The notes under the pieces were generated by a model that saw nothing but the letters and a program-made list of their open reading frames with translations, searched no databases and was not told the DNA's origin. A stretch of 64,000 nt of DNA from Desulfolithobacter dissulfuricans (GTDB taxonomy: Bacteria > Desulfobacterota > Desulfobulbia > Desulfobulbales > Desulfobulbaceae). The DNA lies in contig NZ_AP024233.1 in the NCBI RefSeq assembly GCF_025998535.1, positions 3,496,001 through 3,560,000 of the forward strand, written 5' to 3'. Within the stretch, counting starts at the first letter, position 1. Each line of letters opens with the position of its first letter. Below are positions 45,730-54,027 of this stretch, piece after piece. Made by a program: the position numbers and the translations under genes.

Positions 45730-46428
45730 GTGACTTACATTTTTCGATTCTTCGCGCTGAGCAGCTGTTTTCTTACTCTGCTGGCTGCACCGGCCATGGG
45801 GGACATCTACGGCTACGTAGATGACAACGGTGTCTGGCACTATACCAATGTGCCGGCAGACAGCCGCTATCGGTTCGTGCAGCGCGAAGAATCGGTGACC
45901 CGGCCATCCGTGGCCGTGTCCGGGAAACGGTCCCTGGGCCAGTCAGCCCTGGACAGAATTCAGCCGCGCAAACGTAAGATTACGGTCTCGGGCGGTGAGC
46001 TGGAGCGATATATCCGGCGGGCCGCCTTTGAACACCAGGTCGATCCCCATCTGATCAAAGCCATTATCAAGGCAGAGTCCAACTTCGATCCCTATGCGGT
46101 GTCCCCCAACGGCGCCCAGGGGCTCATGCAGCTCATGCCGGATACGGCGCGGGAGCTCGAGGTGGAGAATCCCTTTGACGCGGCCCAGAATATTCGGGGC
46201 GGCACCCGGTATTTCCGCAAGCTGCTGGATGCCTATCACGGCGACCTGGCGCTGAGCCTGGCAGCCTACAACGCGGGCCCGGGCCGGGTTTCCCGTCACG
46301 GGGATGTTCCCCGTATCCCGGAAACCAGGGCCTATGTCCGCAAGGTGATAAAGTTGTACCGGTCCTATCAGAAGGGAGCGGTACTTTCCACGTCCATCAA
46401 CGTCCGCCGACTGGTAACGGTCAACTGA
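45730..46428 (+). CDS. lytic transglycosylase (DUF4124-SLT)
   Basis: A 232-residue secreted protein: signal peptide (about 1-24), DUF4124-like segment DIYGYVDDNGVWHYTNVP, linker, then a soluble lytic transglycosylase domain (about 95-215) with catalytic Glu in IIKAESNFDPYAVS, PNGAQGLMQLMPDTA and LSLAAYNAGPGRV. It cleaves peptidoglycan glycan strands in the periplasm. GTG start two bases after the transaldolase stop; likely co-transcribed with transaldolase and pgsA. Confidence 0.93.
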   Translation: MTYIFRFFALSSCFLTLLAAPAMGDIYGYVDDNGVWHYTNVPADSRYRFVQREESVTRPSVAVSGKRSLGQSALDRIQPRKRKITVSGGELERYIRRAAFEHQVDPHLIKAIIKAESNFDPYAVSPNGAQGLMQLMPDTARELEVENPFDAAQNIRGGTRYFRKLLDAYHGDLALSLAAYNAGPGRVSRHGDVPRIPETRAYVRKVIKLYRSYQKGAVLSTSINVRRLVTVN

Positions 46429-46432
46429 GCCC

Positions 46433-46996
46433 GTGAATCAGGTAGTCAATATACCCAATGTTGTTACGGCGCTTCGTTTTTTTCTCTCCGGCGTGCTGGC
46501 TGTGATGCTGATGCCGGAGCAGACCCCAGGGCTTGCCTTCTGGTCCTTTCTGGTCTTTATCATCGCCGCCGCCTCGGACTGGGTGGATGGCTTTGTCGCC
46601 CGCCGTACCAAGGCGGAAACCGTGCTGGGCAAACTCATGGATCCGCTGGCCGACAAAGTGCTGGTGGCCACGGCACTCATCATGCTCATTCCCCTGGGAC
46701 GGCTGCCGGCCTGGCTGGCCCTGGTCATTCTCTGCCGGGAAATGATCATCACCGGCCTGCGGGGAATCGCCGCCTCGGCCGGTATCGTGGTCTCGGCCTC
46801 CGGCCTTGGCAAGGCCAAGTCGGTGACCCAGTATGTGGGCCTCGCCACCCTGATCTTCCCCGCCGACATGCTGCCCATCCCGGCCCTGCATCAGATCGGG
46901 CTGGGTATCCTCTATGTGGCCCTGCTGCTGACCATCTGGTCCGGCGTCGACTATTTCCTCAAGCTGAAAAATATCTTCCTCGCCCCGGCCGAATGA
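46433..46996 (+). CDS. pgsA: CDP-diacylglycerol-glycerol-3-phosphate 3-phosphatidyltransferase
   Basis: A 187-residue inner-membrane CDP-alcohol phosphatidyltransferase, making phosphatidylglycerol phosphate. The family motif with DG..AR..G..D...D is present as DGFVARRTKAETVLGKLMD then PLAD (about residues 44-67). N-terminus VNIPNVVTALRFFLSG is typical of PgsA. GTG start 4 bp after the transglycosylase stop. Confidence 0.94.
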   Translation: MNQVVNIPNVVTALRFFLSGVLAVMLMPEQTPGLAFWSFLVFIIAAASDWVDGFVARRTKAETVLGKLMDPLADKVLVATALIMLIPLGRLPAWLALVILCREMIITGLRGIAASAGIVVSASGLGKAKSVTQYVGLATLIFPADMLPIPALHQIGLGILYVALLLTIWSGVDYFLKLKNIFLAPAE

Positions 46997-47046
46997 GGGA
47001 TTACCAGGCCGTTGACCCATGACCACTTTCCGCCCTCTTTGTCGGC

Positions 47047-47763
47047 TCAGCCGGCTACCAGCATAATACCCATCGCGATCAGGAACCAGTAGATCAGCCG
47101 GATGTAGGTATCCCGCCGGATTCTGCCATACACCCGCGAGCCCAGCATGGTGCCGGCGAGCACGCAGGGTGCGGCCACAGCAAAATAACCGAGAACCGTG
47201 GAGGTGGTGATGCCGCTTGTCGCATGGACCGTCACCGTCACCACGCCATTGAGGACAAAGAAACCGGTGAGGGTGGCTTTGATCACATCCTTTTTCCAGC
47301 TGGTCATGGAGGTATAAATGATGACCGGCGGTCCGCCGGCGCTGAAAGCGGCGCCAATGGCCCCGGTGAGAAAACCGGCCAGGATGGCCCAGAATCGTCC
47401 CGGGTTCACTGGCCTGGGCCGCACCAGCAGGTTGTAGGTGGAGTAGGTGATCAGCAGCACTCCGATACCGCTACGGATGACGTCGGAATCCACCTTCTTG
47501 AGCAGGGTCACTCCGGCCAGGACACCGGGAATGGAGCCCAGCAGCAGAGGCCGGATCCGGTGCCAGTGGAGATGGTCCCGCAGCTGCCAGCCGAGATAGG
47601 AGGTGATGACCATTCCGCTCAGGGTACAGAGCGGTACCGCGGTCTTGACGTCCATCAGCAGGCTGAGCAGGGGGATGGCCACCAGGGCGGAACCAAAGCC
47701 GGTCAGCCCCTGGACAAAGCCGGCGGCCAGAAAAACAGTACCTGTAAGAAGGGCGGTTACCAT
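47047..47763 (-). CDS. TauE/SafE-family membrane transporter
   Basis: A 238-residue protein with about eight helices and the family repeat GFVQGLTGFGSALVAIPLL (N-terminal half) and GFLTGAIGAAFSAGGPPVIIY (second half). Family members export sulfite, sulfoacetate or other organic anions; this one has no clear substrate. ATG at 47763 is preferred over a TTG seven codons earlier, but neither has a good ribosome site. Convergent with pgsA and divergent from tRNA-Leu. Confidence 0.85.
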   Translation of the reverse strand: MVTALLTGTVFLAAGFVQGLTGFGSALVAIPLLSLLMDVKTAVPLCTLSGMVITSYLGWQLRDHLHWHRIRPLLLGSIPGVLAGVTLLKKVDSDVIRSGIGVLLITYSTYNLLVRPRPVNPGRFWAILAGFLTGAIGAAFSAGGPPVIIYTSMTSWKKDVIKATLTGFFVLNGVVTVTVHATSGITTSTVLGYFAVAAPCVLAGTMLGSRVYGRIRRDTYIRLIYWFLIAMGIMLVAG

Positions 47764-47885
47764 GGAAAGTGGACCTGTGGGCAAAGGGAATATCAGGGGG
47801 ACACAGGCCGGCCATTCTATCGCAGGTCAGGTGGGGTTGTCAATTGTCCGGGCCAGAGCTGAGCCTTGCCGGCCTTGAATTATCC

Positions 47886-47915
47886 TTGACAGCAAAAAGC
47901 CAGGTGCAGTAAAAC
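47886..47915 (+). promoter_or_regulatory. tRNA-Leu promoter
   Basis: TTGACA at 47886-47891 and TAAAAC at 47910-47915 with an 18-bp spacer, 10 bp before the mature tRNA 5' end. Confidence 0.6.
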
Positions 47916-47925
47916 GGGACCACGT

Positions 47926-48012
47926 GCCGGAGTGGTGAAACTGGTAGACGCACCGGACTCAAAATCCGGCGGAGGTAACTCCGTGACGGTTCGACTCCGT
48001 CCTCCGGCACCA
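47926..48012 (+). tRNA. tRNA-Leu (CAA)
   Basis: An 87-nt class II tRNA with encoded CCA. Acceptor GCCGGAG (47926-47932) pairs with CTCCGGC (48002-48008). Anticodon stem CCGGA/TCCGG encloses loop CTCAAAA, anticodon CAA (reads UUG). A long variable arm (GGAGG..CTCC) and the TTCGACT T-loop are present. Followed at once by a terminator. Confidence 0.97.
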
Positions 48013-48023
48013 CCAAAAAAATC

Positions 48024-48062
48024 AGGCTTTATCCCGGTAATAGCGGGGTAAAGCCTTTTTTG
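48024..48062 (+). terminator. rho-independent terminator of tRNA-Leu
   Basis: AGGCTTTA (48024-48031) pairs with TAAAGCCT (48049-48056), with inner CCC/GGG pairing, followed by six T. Confidence 0.9.
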
Positions 48063-48391
48063 TTGTCTTCCCTGTTCAGGCAAATTGTCCCAATCGTCCG
48101 CTGGCGCCGGCACCAACGCTGAGCCTGATAATTTTCTGGCAGTTGTCCAACCCACCCGCCGTTGCCCGAGCAGTGCAGTCGCTTACCAAAACACCAACCA
48201 GATTGTTGAAAAATCCACGGTTAGATGAACAACTCTTTGAGCTTGAAGAGCACGAAGTGCGGGGCATCAGTGTTGGCAAATATGAGATTGGTTTCCAAAT
48301 GCAGAATTCTGTTTTTATATCCTGGGGTTGTGGCACACAAGAAAGAATCGATAGAAAAACAGACTATGACCCGGCTCAAAGCAGTACAGCC
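48063..48391. other. unrecognised stretch downstream of tRNA-Leu
   Basis: An open frame on the plus strand (48143-48421, 92 codons) contains TRLLKNPRLDEQLFELEEHEVRG-like text but runs into the repeat at 48392 and has no family I recognise. Likely a gene remnant. Codon use is AT-richer than the neighbours, which suggests acquired DNA next to the tRNA. Confidence 0.35.
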
Positions 48392-48438
48392 AGGCCGACA
48401 CCTTCATCCATCGAAGGCTGAATTTCAGTGGTAATCAG
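48392..48438. repeat. half copy of the GATTACCA palindromic element
   Basis: About 47 bp match one arm of the full copies at 62544-62715 and 13196-15392, ending in TGGTAATCAG. The other arm is missing or deleted. Confidence 0.75.
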
Positions 48439-48441
48439 AAA

Positions 48442-48600
48442 ATATAAAGGCAGGTTGATCGCAGGAATTCGTTGCACTTCATCTATGATTACCGCTTCCC
48501 TGCACTCAGGCGGAATGAACTGGACAAGTCGCTCCGGCGCGGCCAGCAGCATCGTGTAGGAGTGATGAACGTGTTTTCGACAAAATACTTTGATCAGTGG
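48442..48600 (-). pseudogene. remnant of an AAA ATPase (DUF4143-type)
   Basis: On the minus strand about 50 codons read from KVFCRKHVHHSYTMLLAAPERL to the Walker B region AVIIDEVQRIPAINLPLYF, as in AAA/DUF4143 ATPases where IDEVQRxP is diagnostic. The upstream Walker A part and all of the rest are gone; the palindromic repeat at 48392-48438 begins exactly where similarity stops, so it interrupted the gene or replaced its end. Confidence 0.55.
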
Positions 48601-48609
48601 GATCCCGGT

Positions 48610-48640
48610 CCCGGCCAGGGAGGAGTCTCTCCTGGCCGGG
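48610..48640. repeat. strong hairpin
   Basis: CCCGGCCAGG (48610-48619) with CCTGGCCGGG (48631-48640), 10-bp perfect stem, in the non-coding rubble. No T-run. Confidence 0.5.
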
Positions 48641-48761
48641 GCGGGAGGTTGCAAGGTGTGTGGCATGGAGTCGGGGAGGGAAATGACACCATGCCACGGG
48701 GAGGGAAATCGTATCAAAGTACAGGGTACGCACTCGATCGCTCTAACAGCGAAGCGATGTC

Positions 48762-48800
48762 ACCCTCTATGCGGACGGGAGCGACCGCATAGAGGAGGGT
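48762..48800 (-). terminator. hairpin after the universal stress protein gene
   Basis: CCTCTATGCGG (48764-48774) pairs with CCGCATAGAGG (48785-48795), extendable through ACCC/GGGT. It lies 26 bp beyond the stop of the minus-strand Usp gene and may end the long stress operon. There is no clear T-run, so termination is inferred. Confidence 0.45.
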
Positions 48801-48825
48801 GCCTGTAACGATGACTTACGTGAAA

Positions 48826-49671
48826 TCAGCGGAGGATAAGCACCGAAGACCGTGTGTTTTCCAGCAGTTTGTCCACCAGGCTCTGGGAAAAGAGTTTCTT
48901 GATCAGTGATTTTTTCCCCATCCACAGGGCGACAATGGCTTCCCTGGACGAGGTGGCCACATAGTCTTTCAGGGCCGTGCTGTCCAGCAGCTTGACCCAG
49001 GCGCTTATCTCCCGGTCATTGTAGTACTTGAGCAGTTCGACGATTTTCTTTTCCTCGTCGCCCTTGCTGCCCTTGCTGTCTTTCAGGCCGACAATCTTGA
49101 GCCCGGCCTCGTGCAGGGTGACCAGCTGATTGATCAGCTCCAGAGAATCCTGGCTGATCTTGCTCTGGTCCAGGATGGAAACGATCTGTTTGGGGCTGCG
49201 CGGCTCCTTGATCACCAGGACCGAGCAGGGCGCATCCTCGGCCACCCGCAGGGGCACGCTCATCTCTCCTTCCCACTCGCAGCCGAGCTTGCCGCTGCAG
49301 CCCATGACGATCAGGTCGCAGGCCGTATCGGTGGCCGCCGCAACAATCTGTTTGGCGATGTTGCTGCTGCCGATGCGGATGGTGAAGCTCTTCATGCCCT
49401 TGGACGATGCCGACCAGATGCCCTTTCCCGCCGGCTCCAGCGTCCGGGTTTCAAAGGATTTGTAGGGCAGGTCCTCGGGACCGAAGTAGTTGAAGACGTC
49501 CTGCTGGTACTTGAACAGGGTATTGACGAGTTCCGAGTCCGGTTTCTTGCTCTTTTTCCCCTGAATCCCGAGAAAGACGAGATCGGCCCAGGTGTTCTTG
49601 GCCAGTCGGGCCACATCCTTGAGTATATTTTTGCTGTATTCTTTCGTGTCCAGCGCTACCAGTATTTTCAT
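48826..49671 (-). CDS. universal stress protein (tandem UspA domains)
   Basis: A 281-residue two-domain Usp. First domain begins MKILVALDTKEYSKNIL and holds the nucleotide-loop block VMGCSGKLG..SVPLRVAEDAPCSVLVIK (about residues 121-154). The second half (about 158-281) keeps the fold but its loop is degenerate, ending SSVLIL. Strong ribosome site AGGAGG before the ATG. Last member of a same-strand series with a second Usp, a response regulator and the PEP-synthase-like gene; a palindromic repeat lies between it and that second Usp gene. Confidence 0.85.
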   Translation of the reverse strand: MKILVALDTKEYSKNILKDVARLAKNTWADLVFLGIQGKKSKKPDSELVNTLFKYQQDVFNYFGPEDLPYKSFETRTLEPAGKGIWSASSKGMKSFTIRIGSSNIAKQIVAAATDTACDLIVMGCSGKLGCEWEGEMSVPLRVAEDAPCSVLVIKEPRSPKQIVSILDQSKISQDSLELINQLVTLHEAGLKIVGLKDSKGSKGDEEKKIVELLKYYNDREISAWVKLLDSTALKDYVATSSREAIVALWMGKKSLIKKLFSQSLVDKLLENTRSSVLILR

Positions 49672-49695
49672 GGTTTCCTCCTGATCATGCTCTAT

Positions 49696-49889
49696 CAGGC
49701 CGTTGAAAAAGATGATACGGCGTCAAAATTCGGCTCAGGTAAGCGACCGAAGGGAGACTACGGGTAAGCGAGCTCGAAGTCTGCACGTATCTGCGTAACT
49801 CCGAAATGCTCATGTACTCCTGTACACTGCGCTTTTTCGCCTTATTTTTCCTGGTCTCATCCTTGCTCGTTACGTTTTTCAACAGCCTG
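49696..49889. repeat. 194-bp palindromic-end element, CAGGC(T/C)GTTG family
   Basis: CAGGCCGTTGAAAAAG at 49696 and inverted CGTTTTTCAACAGCCTG ending 49889 form the ends. No gene inside. It occupies almost the whole gap between the two Usp genes. The ends match the 56-bp element at 35990-36045, so this is a dispersed family. Confidence 0.7.
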
Positions 49890-49949
49890 CTGTTCTTGTC
49901 CTTTGGTTGCAATTGCGCACCGGTCAGTGTGTCGAAGTCAGACGACCAC

Positions 49950-50744
49950 TCAGCGGACCAGCATGACCGTGGACAGGGTGTTGGCAAGCGCTTCCATGCG
50001 CATGCTCTTCCTGGTCGGCAGGGTGGACGAGACAAAGACATAGTCCTTGAGATGGTCTCCCACCTGTTCCGGGGTTCCCAGAAGGACCGTGACATTCTCC
50101 GGCGTCTTGCCCGCCTCTTCCAGGAGCTTTTCCGCCTGCTGCAGGGAGGAGCCGGCCTCTCTCTTTTCCAGAAACGTCAGGGACTCGCTCTCCCTGAACT
50201 TGAAGTAGACTAGGTCCACACTGAGCGTGGAGTCGCCGATGATAGCCATGGTTTTCTCCACCAGGACCTGCGGATCCACGCTGTCGGCGCAGAGCAGGGC
50301 GCAACGGGTGCTCAGCGAGAGGTTTTTCACCACCATCACCGGACAGGGCGCCTTGGTGTATACCGGCGAGGAAATCAACTGGTAAAAGGCTTCGCTGTCG
50401 GCGGTGTTCAGGTAGCCTTCCATATAGAGGTTGTAGCCACCGGAACGCAGTTCATAGGAGATCTCCTTGGCCTTGTCGCCGACAAAGACCTTGGGGCGGC
50501 CGGCCAGGGGACAGTGTATCTTTTCGGTCCGGAGCATCCGTTCGATGAGCTGCCTGCCCGAAGAGGCCACTCCGTTTTCCCAGGTGCGGCGAACCCATCC
50601 GGTTCCTGCCTGCTCGTTGGGATCGGGCTCTTCCACATGGGTTACATACAGCTCCATATCAATGAGTTTGTACAGGTAGGCCGCATATCTCAGGGCAATG
50701 CTCGACGATAGATCCTCATCTATGTACAGTAACGTCTTTATCAT
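49950..50744 (-). CDS. universal stress protein-like, second copy
   Basis: A 264-residue Usp-type protein with start MIKTLLYIDEDLSSSIALRYAA and a first domain ending APCPVMVVKNLS, then a shorter second half ending STVMLVR. The canonical ATP loop GxxG is not clear in either half, so nucleotide binding is uncertain. Start at 50744 has GAGGTGAG upstream; the frame is open 28 codons further without similarity. It follows the response regulator by 109 bp. Confidence 0.78.
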   Translation of the reverse strand: MIKTLLYIDEDLSSSIALRYAAYLYKLIDMELYVTHVEEPDPNEQAGTGWVRRTWENGVASSGRQLIERMLRTEKIHCPLAGRPKVFVGDKAKEISYELRSGGYNLYMEGYLNTADSEAFYQLISSPVYTKAPCPVMVVKNLSLSTRCALLCADSVDPQVLVEKTMAIIGDSTLSVDLVYFKFRESESLTFLEKREAGSSLQQAEKLLEEAGKTPENVTVLLGTPEQVGDHLKDYVFVSSTLPTRKSMRMEALANTLSTVMLVR

Positions 50745-50853
50745 GAATCTCACCTCACTTTCACGGTCTGTGGTACCAGACGGTTTTCGTCTGTCTTCGA
50801 TACACCGTCTGTCTTCGACACACTGCATACCTCTTGCGGTATGGTGCGTGCGT

Positions 50854-51237
50854 TTATCTGTTTTTAATGTTGGCTTCAGCCTTTTTGATCACCTCGGTGA
50901 TCTCGCCGAGCTTGAATGGTTTGGCCAGGAAGTCGAACACGCCCTTGCGGAAGGATTCCTTGGCCGTGTCCATGGTCGCAAACCCGGTAATGACGATGAC
51001 TTCGGTGCCAGGGTACAGCTTCTTGACCTCGGTCAGGAACTCCATGCCGTCGATTCCTTCCATCTTGAGATCGGTTATCACGATATCGAACCGTTTTTCC
51101 CGGATCCGGGCCAGGGCATCACGGCTTCTGGTAAAGGTTTCAACTTCATAACCCTTTCTTTCCAGGGATGGTTTCAGTCGTTTGCTGACGATGGGTTCAT
51201 CGTCTAAAATCAGTATATTGGTCTTGTTGTTGTCCAT
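50854..51237 (-). CDS. single-domain response regulator (CheY-like)
   Basis: A 127-residue receiver domain: acidic pocket LDDE (11-14), phospho-acceptor Asp 56 in VITDLKMEG, Thr in VITGFA and Lys in FLAKPF. No output domain. Start at 51237 lies 41 bp inside the end of the PEP-synthase-like gene, after AGGAGG. Probably passes phosphate or blocks a partner by contact; the sensor kinase at 57589-59043 or an unlinked one could be its donor. Confidence 0.9.
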   Translation of the reverse strand: MDNNKTNILILDDEPIVSKRLKPSLERKGYEVETFTRSRDALARIREKRFDIVITDLKMEGIDGMEFLTEVKKLYPGTEVIVITGFATMDTAKESFRKGVFDFLAKPFKLGEITEVIKKAEANIKNR

Positions 51238-53809
51238 CGTTCTCCTCCATAATGGATAGGATTTTCCGGTAGTAGAAATCGATCTTCTGATCGTCCACCA
51301 TGCGGACGTCAAGCTGCCTGGTAAAGCCCACCAGCAATCCCAGCAGATAGAGCCGCTTGATCATTCCTTTTTTATCCAGCCGTTTCAGCCGTGCCACCAG
51401 CATATCTCCCTGGTGTTGGGTCACAAAATCATAATGGGTCAGGACCCTGTCGAGCAGTCTGGTCCTCCGTTTCCGACGCACCGTGTCGGTCACCCCGCCG
51501 GAAAAGCGGAAGTAGGCGTGGTTGTTTTTGATGTTCTCCGTCACATAGGCGTCAATGATGGTGAAATGGTATCCCAGCCGCAGGCTGAGGTTGACGTACT
51601 CGGCCGAAACAACCGCCAGGTTCTGGCCCACCTCCTGGGGGTTGCTCAGCTCGGCGGAAAAGGTCCTGGTCAGGCTGGACATGAAGCTGCCCATGTCCAC
51701 CGGGGCCGGCGTCATGTCCCAGGCTCCGGGAAAGGACATTCCGGTCAGCAGGGCCTGCATGGGGTCTGAGATGATCTGCTCGGGAAGCACGAAATGATCC
51801 TCGGTTCCGGAGATCCCGCCGCCGATATCGATCAGGATCAGGTCCAGGGGAAAGTCCCATTTCAGCCGGCCGGCCACCGTGTCCGGATCATGGGAATGGT
51901 AGTAGTTGCGGTCGATCAGGGTTGCCACCGCCTTTTCATGGATGAACCGGGTGATGTCGTGATAGGTCTGGCAGTATTGCGGTTTGAAGGTCTCCGCATT
52001 GGGATCCAGCAGGTTGAGAGGCTCGATTTTCTTGAGAATCCTCCGCAGCAGCCGGTACTCGTAGGTCTCTTCGATATGTTCTTCGCACAGGGCAAAGAGC
52101 TCCAGCTCCCTGACCGTGCCGCGGTAGACCACCCGCTCTTCGGTGTCCAGGGTGATTTCCTCGCCTTCGTGCAACAGGCTGGTGGCCTCGTCGGTGTTGA
52201 AAAGCGCTGGAATTCGAAATTCGCGGGCCACGGTGGCCAGGTGGCCGGTGGCGGCGCCCACGTCGGTGATAAAGCCGACCGCCCTGGGGATCACGCGTGC
52301 CAGCATGGGCGAGGCATACCTTGCCACACCAATGGCGCCATCGGGAAAGTTGTCCAGGTCGCTGTCGGTGCGGATGAAATGAACCGGGCCCACGGCCACT
52401 CCTTCCATGGCAGCCACGCCCCTGTCCCTGAAGATGACCGGGTATCTCTCGGGCAGGTCGGCCAGTTCCGAGGCCCGGGGCGCGTTCTTTCTTTTCAGAC
52501 GCAGGGGCCGGGCCTGGAGGATCACTATCTCGTCCTTGTGATCGATGGCAAATTCGATGTCCTGGGGCGTCTTGAAATATTTTTCCAGCTGCATGGCGAT
52601 CTCGGCCAGGCGGTGTCGCTGGTCCGCGGTCAGGGAGGGCCGGGTCCGGTAGTACTGGGGAACCGGTTCCAGGTTGGTCCCCTGCTCGCCGCAGGCCACC
52701 AGATTGAGGTCCTTGCGGACCACGTTGAGCTCCCGCTCCACATGGGGTGACCGGCGGTCGAGGACAAAGGTGTCGGTGGCTGTCTGACCGGAGACCACCG
52801 GTTCACCCAGGCCCCAGCTGGAGTTGATGACCAGGGTCTCTTTCTCCGGATGGACCGGATCGATACTGTAGATGATGCCGCTGGCCTTGGCCGGGATCAT
52901 CAGCTGGCAGGCCACGGACATCAGAACCTCGTTTTCCCGGAAATCCTTCTGCTGCCGGTACTCCATGGCCCGAATGGTGTAGGCCGAGGCCACCACGTCC
53001 CGGTAGTTGGACACCAGTTCGTCCAGGGCTACGTTGAGCCGGCTCAGGTACTGGCCGGCAAAGGAGGAGGAGCTGTCCTCCCCGTAGGCGCTGGAACGCA
53101 CGGCAAAGCGTGGCGAGCTCTCGCCCGAGAGGTTGGCGATATGCCGGGCGGCAAAGATCATTCTCTGTTCCAGTTTGGGTGGAATGGCAGCAGACAGGAT
53201 CAGTCTCCGGATGGTCTGGGAGGCCTCATCCACCTGGATCTCTCCCCGGTGCCAGCTATCGGTTATCGCCGCTATCTGGGGCTGGAGCTTGTTGTAGTCG
53301 AGAAAATACTGATAGGCCGTGATGCTGATGGCAAAACCGAGCGGAATCTTGAGTCCGAGCACATTGCCTATCTCGGCGATATGAGCATTTTTACCGCCCA
53401 CCGCATCCATAAGGTCGCGGTCGATCATGGGATAGGGGAGGATGAAATCCGGTCGGGGGGCGATGATCTTTCCCTCCAGCATGGCCTGGATGTCGCCCTC
53501 GATCCGCTCGAAGGCGTCATAGAGCCCGGGATACTGCTGCTGGGTCATCTTGTTGATGAGATAGATCAGATCCTTGACCATGGCCGATATCTTGCTGCAG
53601 GTTGTCTCGATGTAGTTGGAATCAAATATGTAGTCGCCGCTGAGCTTGTCGTTGGCCTCGGCAACATGGTGCAGGATCCGGTTGTTCAGGTCGATGAGTT
53701 CCTGGAAATTGGCAAACAGGGTCCTGAAGGAGTCTGTCGCAGACAGACGAGCCGTTTCAGGGTGTCTCCGCAGGAGGTTTTGTTTGATCCAGTCAAGAAT
53801 TTTTCTCAT
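51197..53809 (-). CDS. PEP synthase-like protein: ATP-grasp plus swivelling His domain, novel C-terminus
   Basis: An 870-residue protein. Residues 1-125 helical, unknown. Residues about 130-437 form a PEP/pyruvate-dikinase ATP-grasp domain with GGKNAHIAEIG (138-148), RSSAYGEDSSSSFAGQY (238-254), GLGEPVVSG and LQARPLR. Residues about 460-565 form the swivelling phospho-His domain, His 523 in GAATGHLATVARE. The usual C-terminal PEP-binding TIM barrel is not seen; instead about 300 residues (570-870) of unknown fold follow, with LILIDIGGGISG. It may phosphorylate a small molecule or protein by the ATP-to-His route, as rifampin phosphotransferase does, rather than make PEP. Confidence 0.8.
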   Translation of the reverse strand: MRKILDWIKQNLLRRHPETARLSATDSFRTLFANFQELIDLNNRILHHVAEANDKLSGDYIFDSNYIETTCSKISAMVKDLIYLINKMTQQQYPGLYDAFERIEGDIQAMLEGKIIAPRPDFILPYPMIDRDLMDAVGGKNAHIAEIGNVLGLKIPLGFAISITAYQYFLDYNKLQPQIAAITDSWHRGEIQVDEASQTIRRLILSAAIPPKLEQRMIFAARHIANLSGESSPRFAVRSSAYGEDSSSSFAGQYLSRLNVALDELVSNYRDVVASAYTIRAMEYRQQKDFRENEVLMSVACQLMIPAKASGIIYSIDPVHPEKETLVINSSWGLGEPVVSGQTATDTFVLDRRSPHVERELNVVRKDLNLVACGEQGTNLEPVPQYYRTRPSLTADQRHRLAEIAMQLEKYFKTPQDIEFAIDHKDEIVILQARPLRLKRKNAPRASELADLPERYPVIFRDRGVAAMEGVAVGPVHFIRTDSDLDNFPDGAIGVARYASPMLARVIPRAVGFITDVGAATGHLATVAREFRIPALFNTDEATSLLHEGEEITLDTEERVVYRGTVRELELFALCEEHIEETYEYRLLRRILKKIEPLNLLDPNAETFKPQYCQTYHDITRFIHEKAVATLIDRNYYHSHDPDTVAGRLKWDFPLDLILIDIGGGISGTEDHFVLPEQIISDPMQALLTGMSFPGAWDMTPAPVDMGSFMSSLTRTFSAELSNPQEVGQNLAVVSAEYVNLSLRLGYHFTIIDAYVTENIKNNHAYFRFSGGVTDTVRRKRRTRLLDRVLTHYDFVTQHQGDMLVARLKRLDKKGMIKRLYLLGLLVGFTRQLDVRMVDDQKIDFYYRKILSIMEENDGQQQDQYTDFRR

Positions 53810-53890
53810 TACCTGATAATCCTGTCATCCAAAGGGGGTAGCTGCGTAACCCTGCGTCGTAAAACTCATATTAGGCAGTCTTCACTTGTG

Positions 53891-53924
53891 GGTACCTTGC
53901 AAAAAGGCAATTTTGCAGGATACC
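53891..53924 (-). promoter_or_regulatory. inverted repeat between the TIGR02186-like and PEP-synthase-like genes
   Basis: GGTACCTTGCAAAA (53891-53904) and TTTTGCAGGATACC (53911-53924) form an imperfect 14-bp stem with a six-base loop in a 218-bp gap. It may be a partial terminator that sets lower expression of the downstream genes, or an RNA processing site. Confidence 0.45.
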
Positions 53925-54027
53925 CCTGGTTATACCTTTATCATCAAACGGGCGGTTGCCTTGAAAAAGTTGTTTTTTCCTTCCTGGCAGGCGTTCGGTT
54001 GTTCAGGGCAACCGCCCCCGGAGGTGC

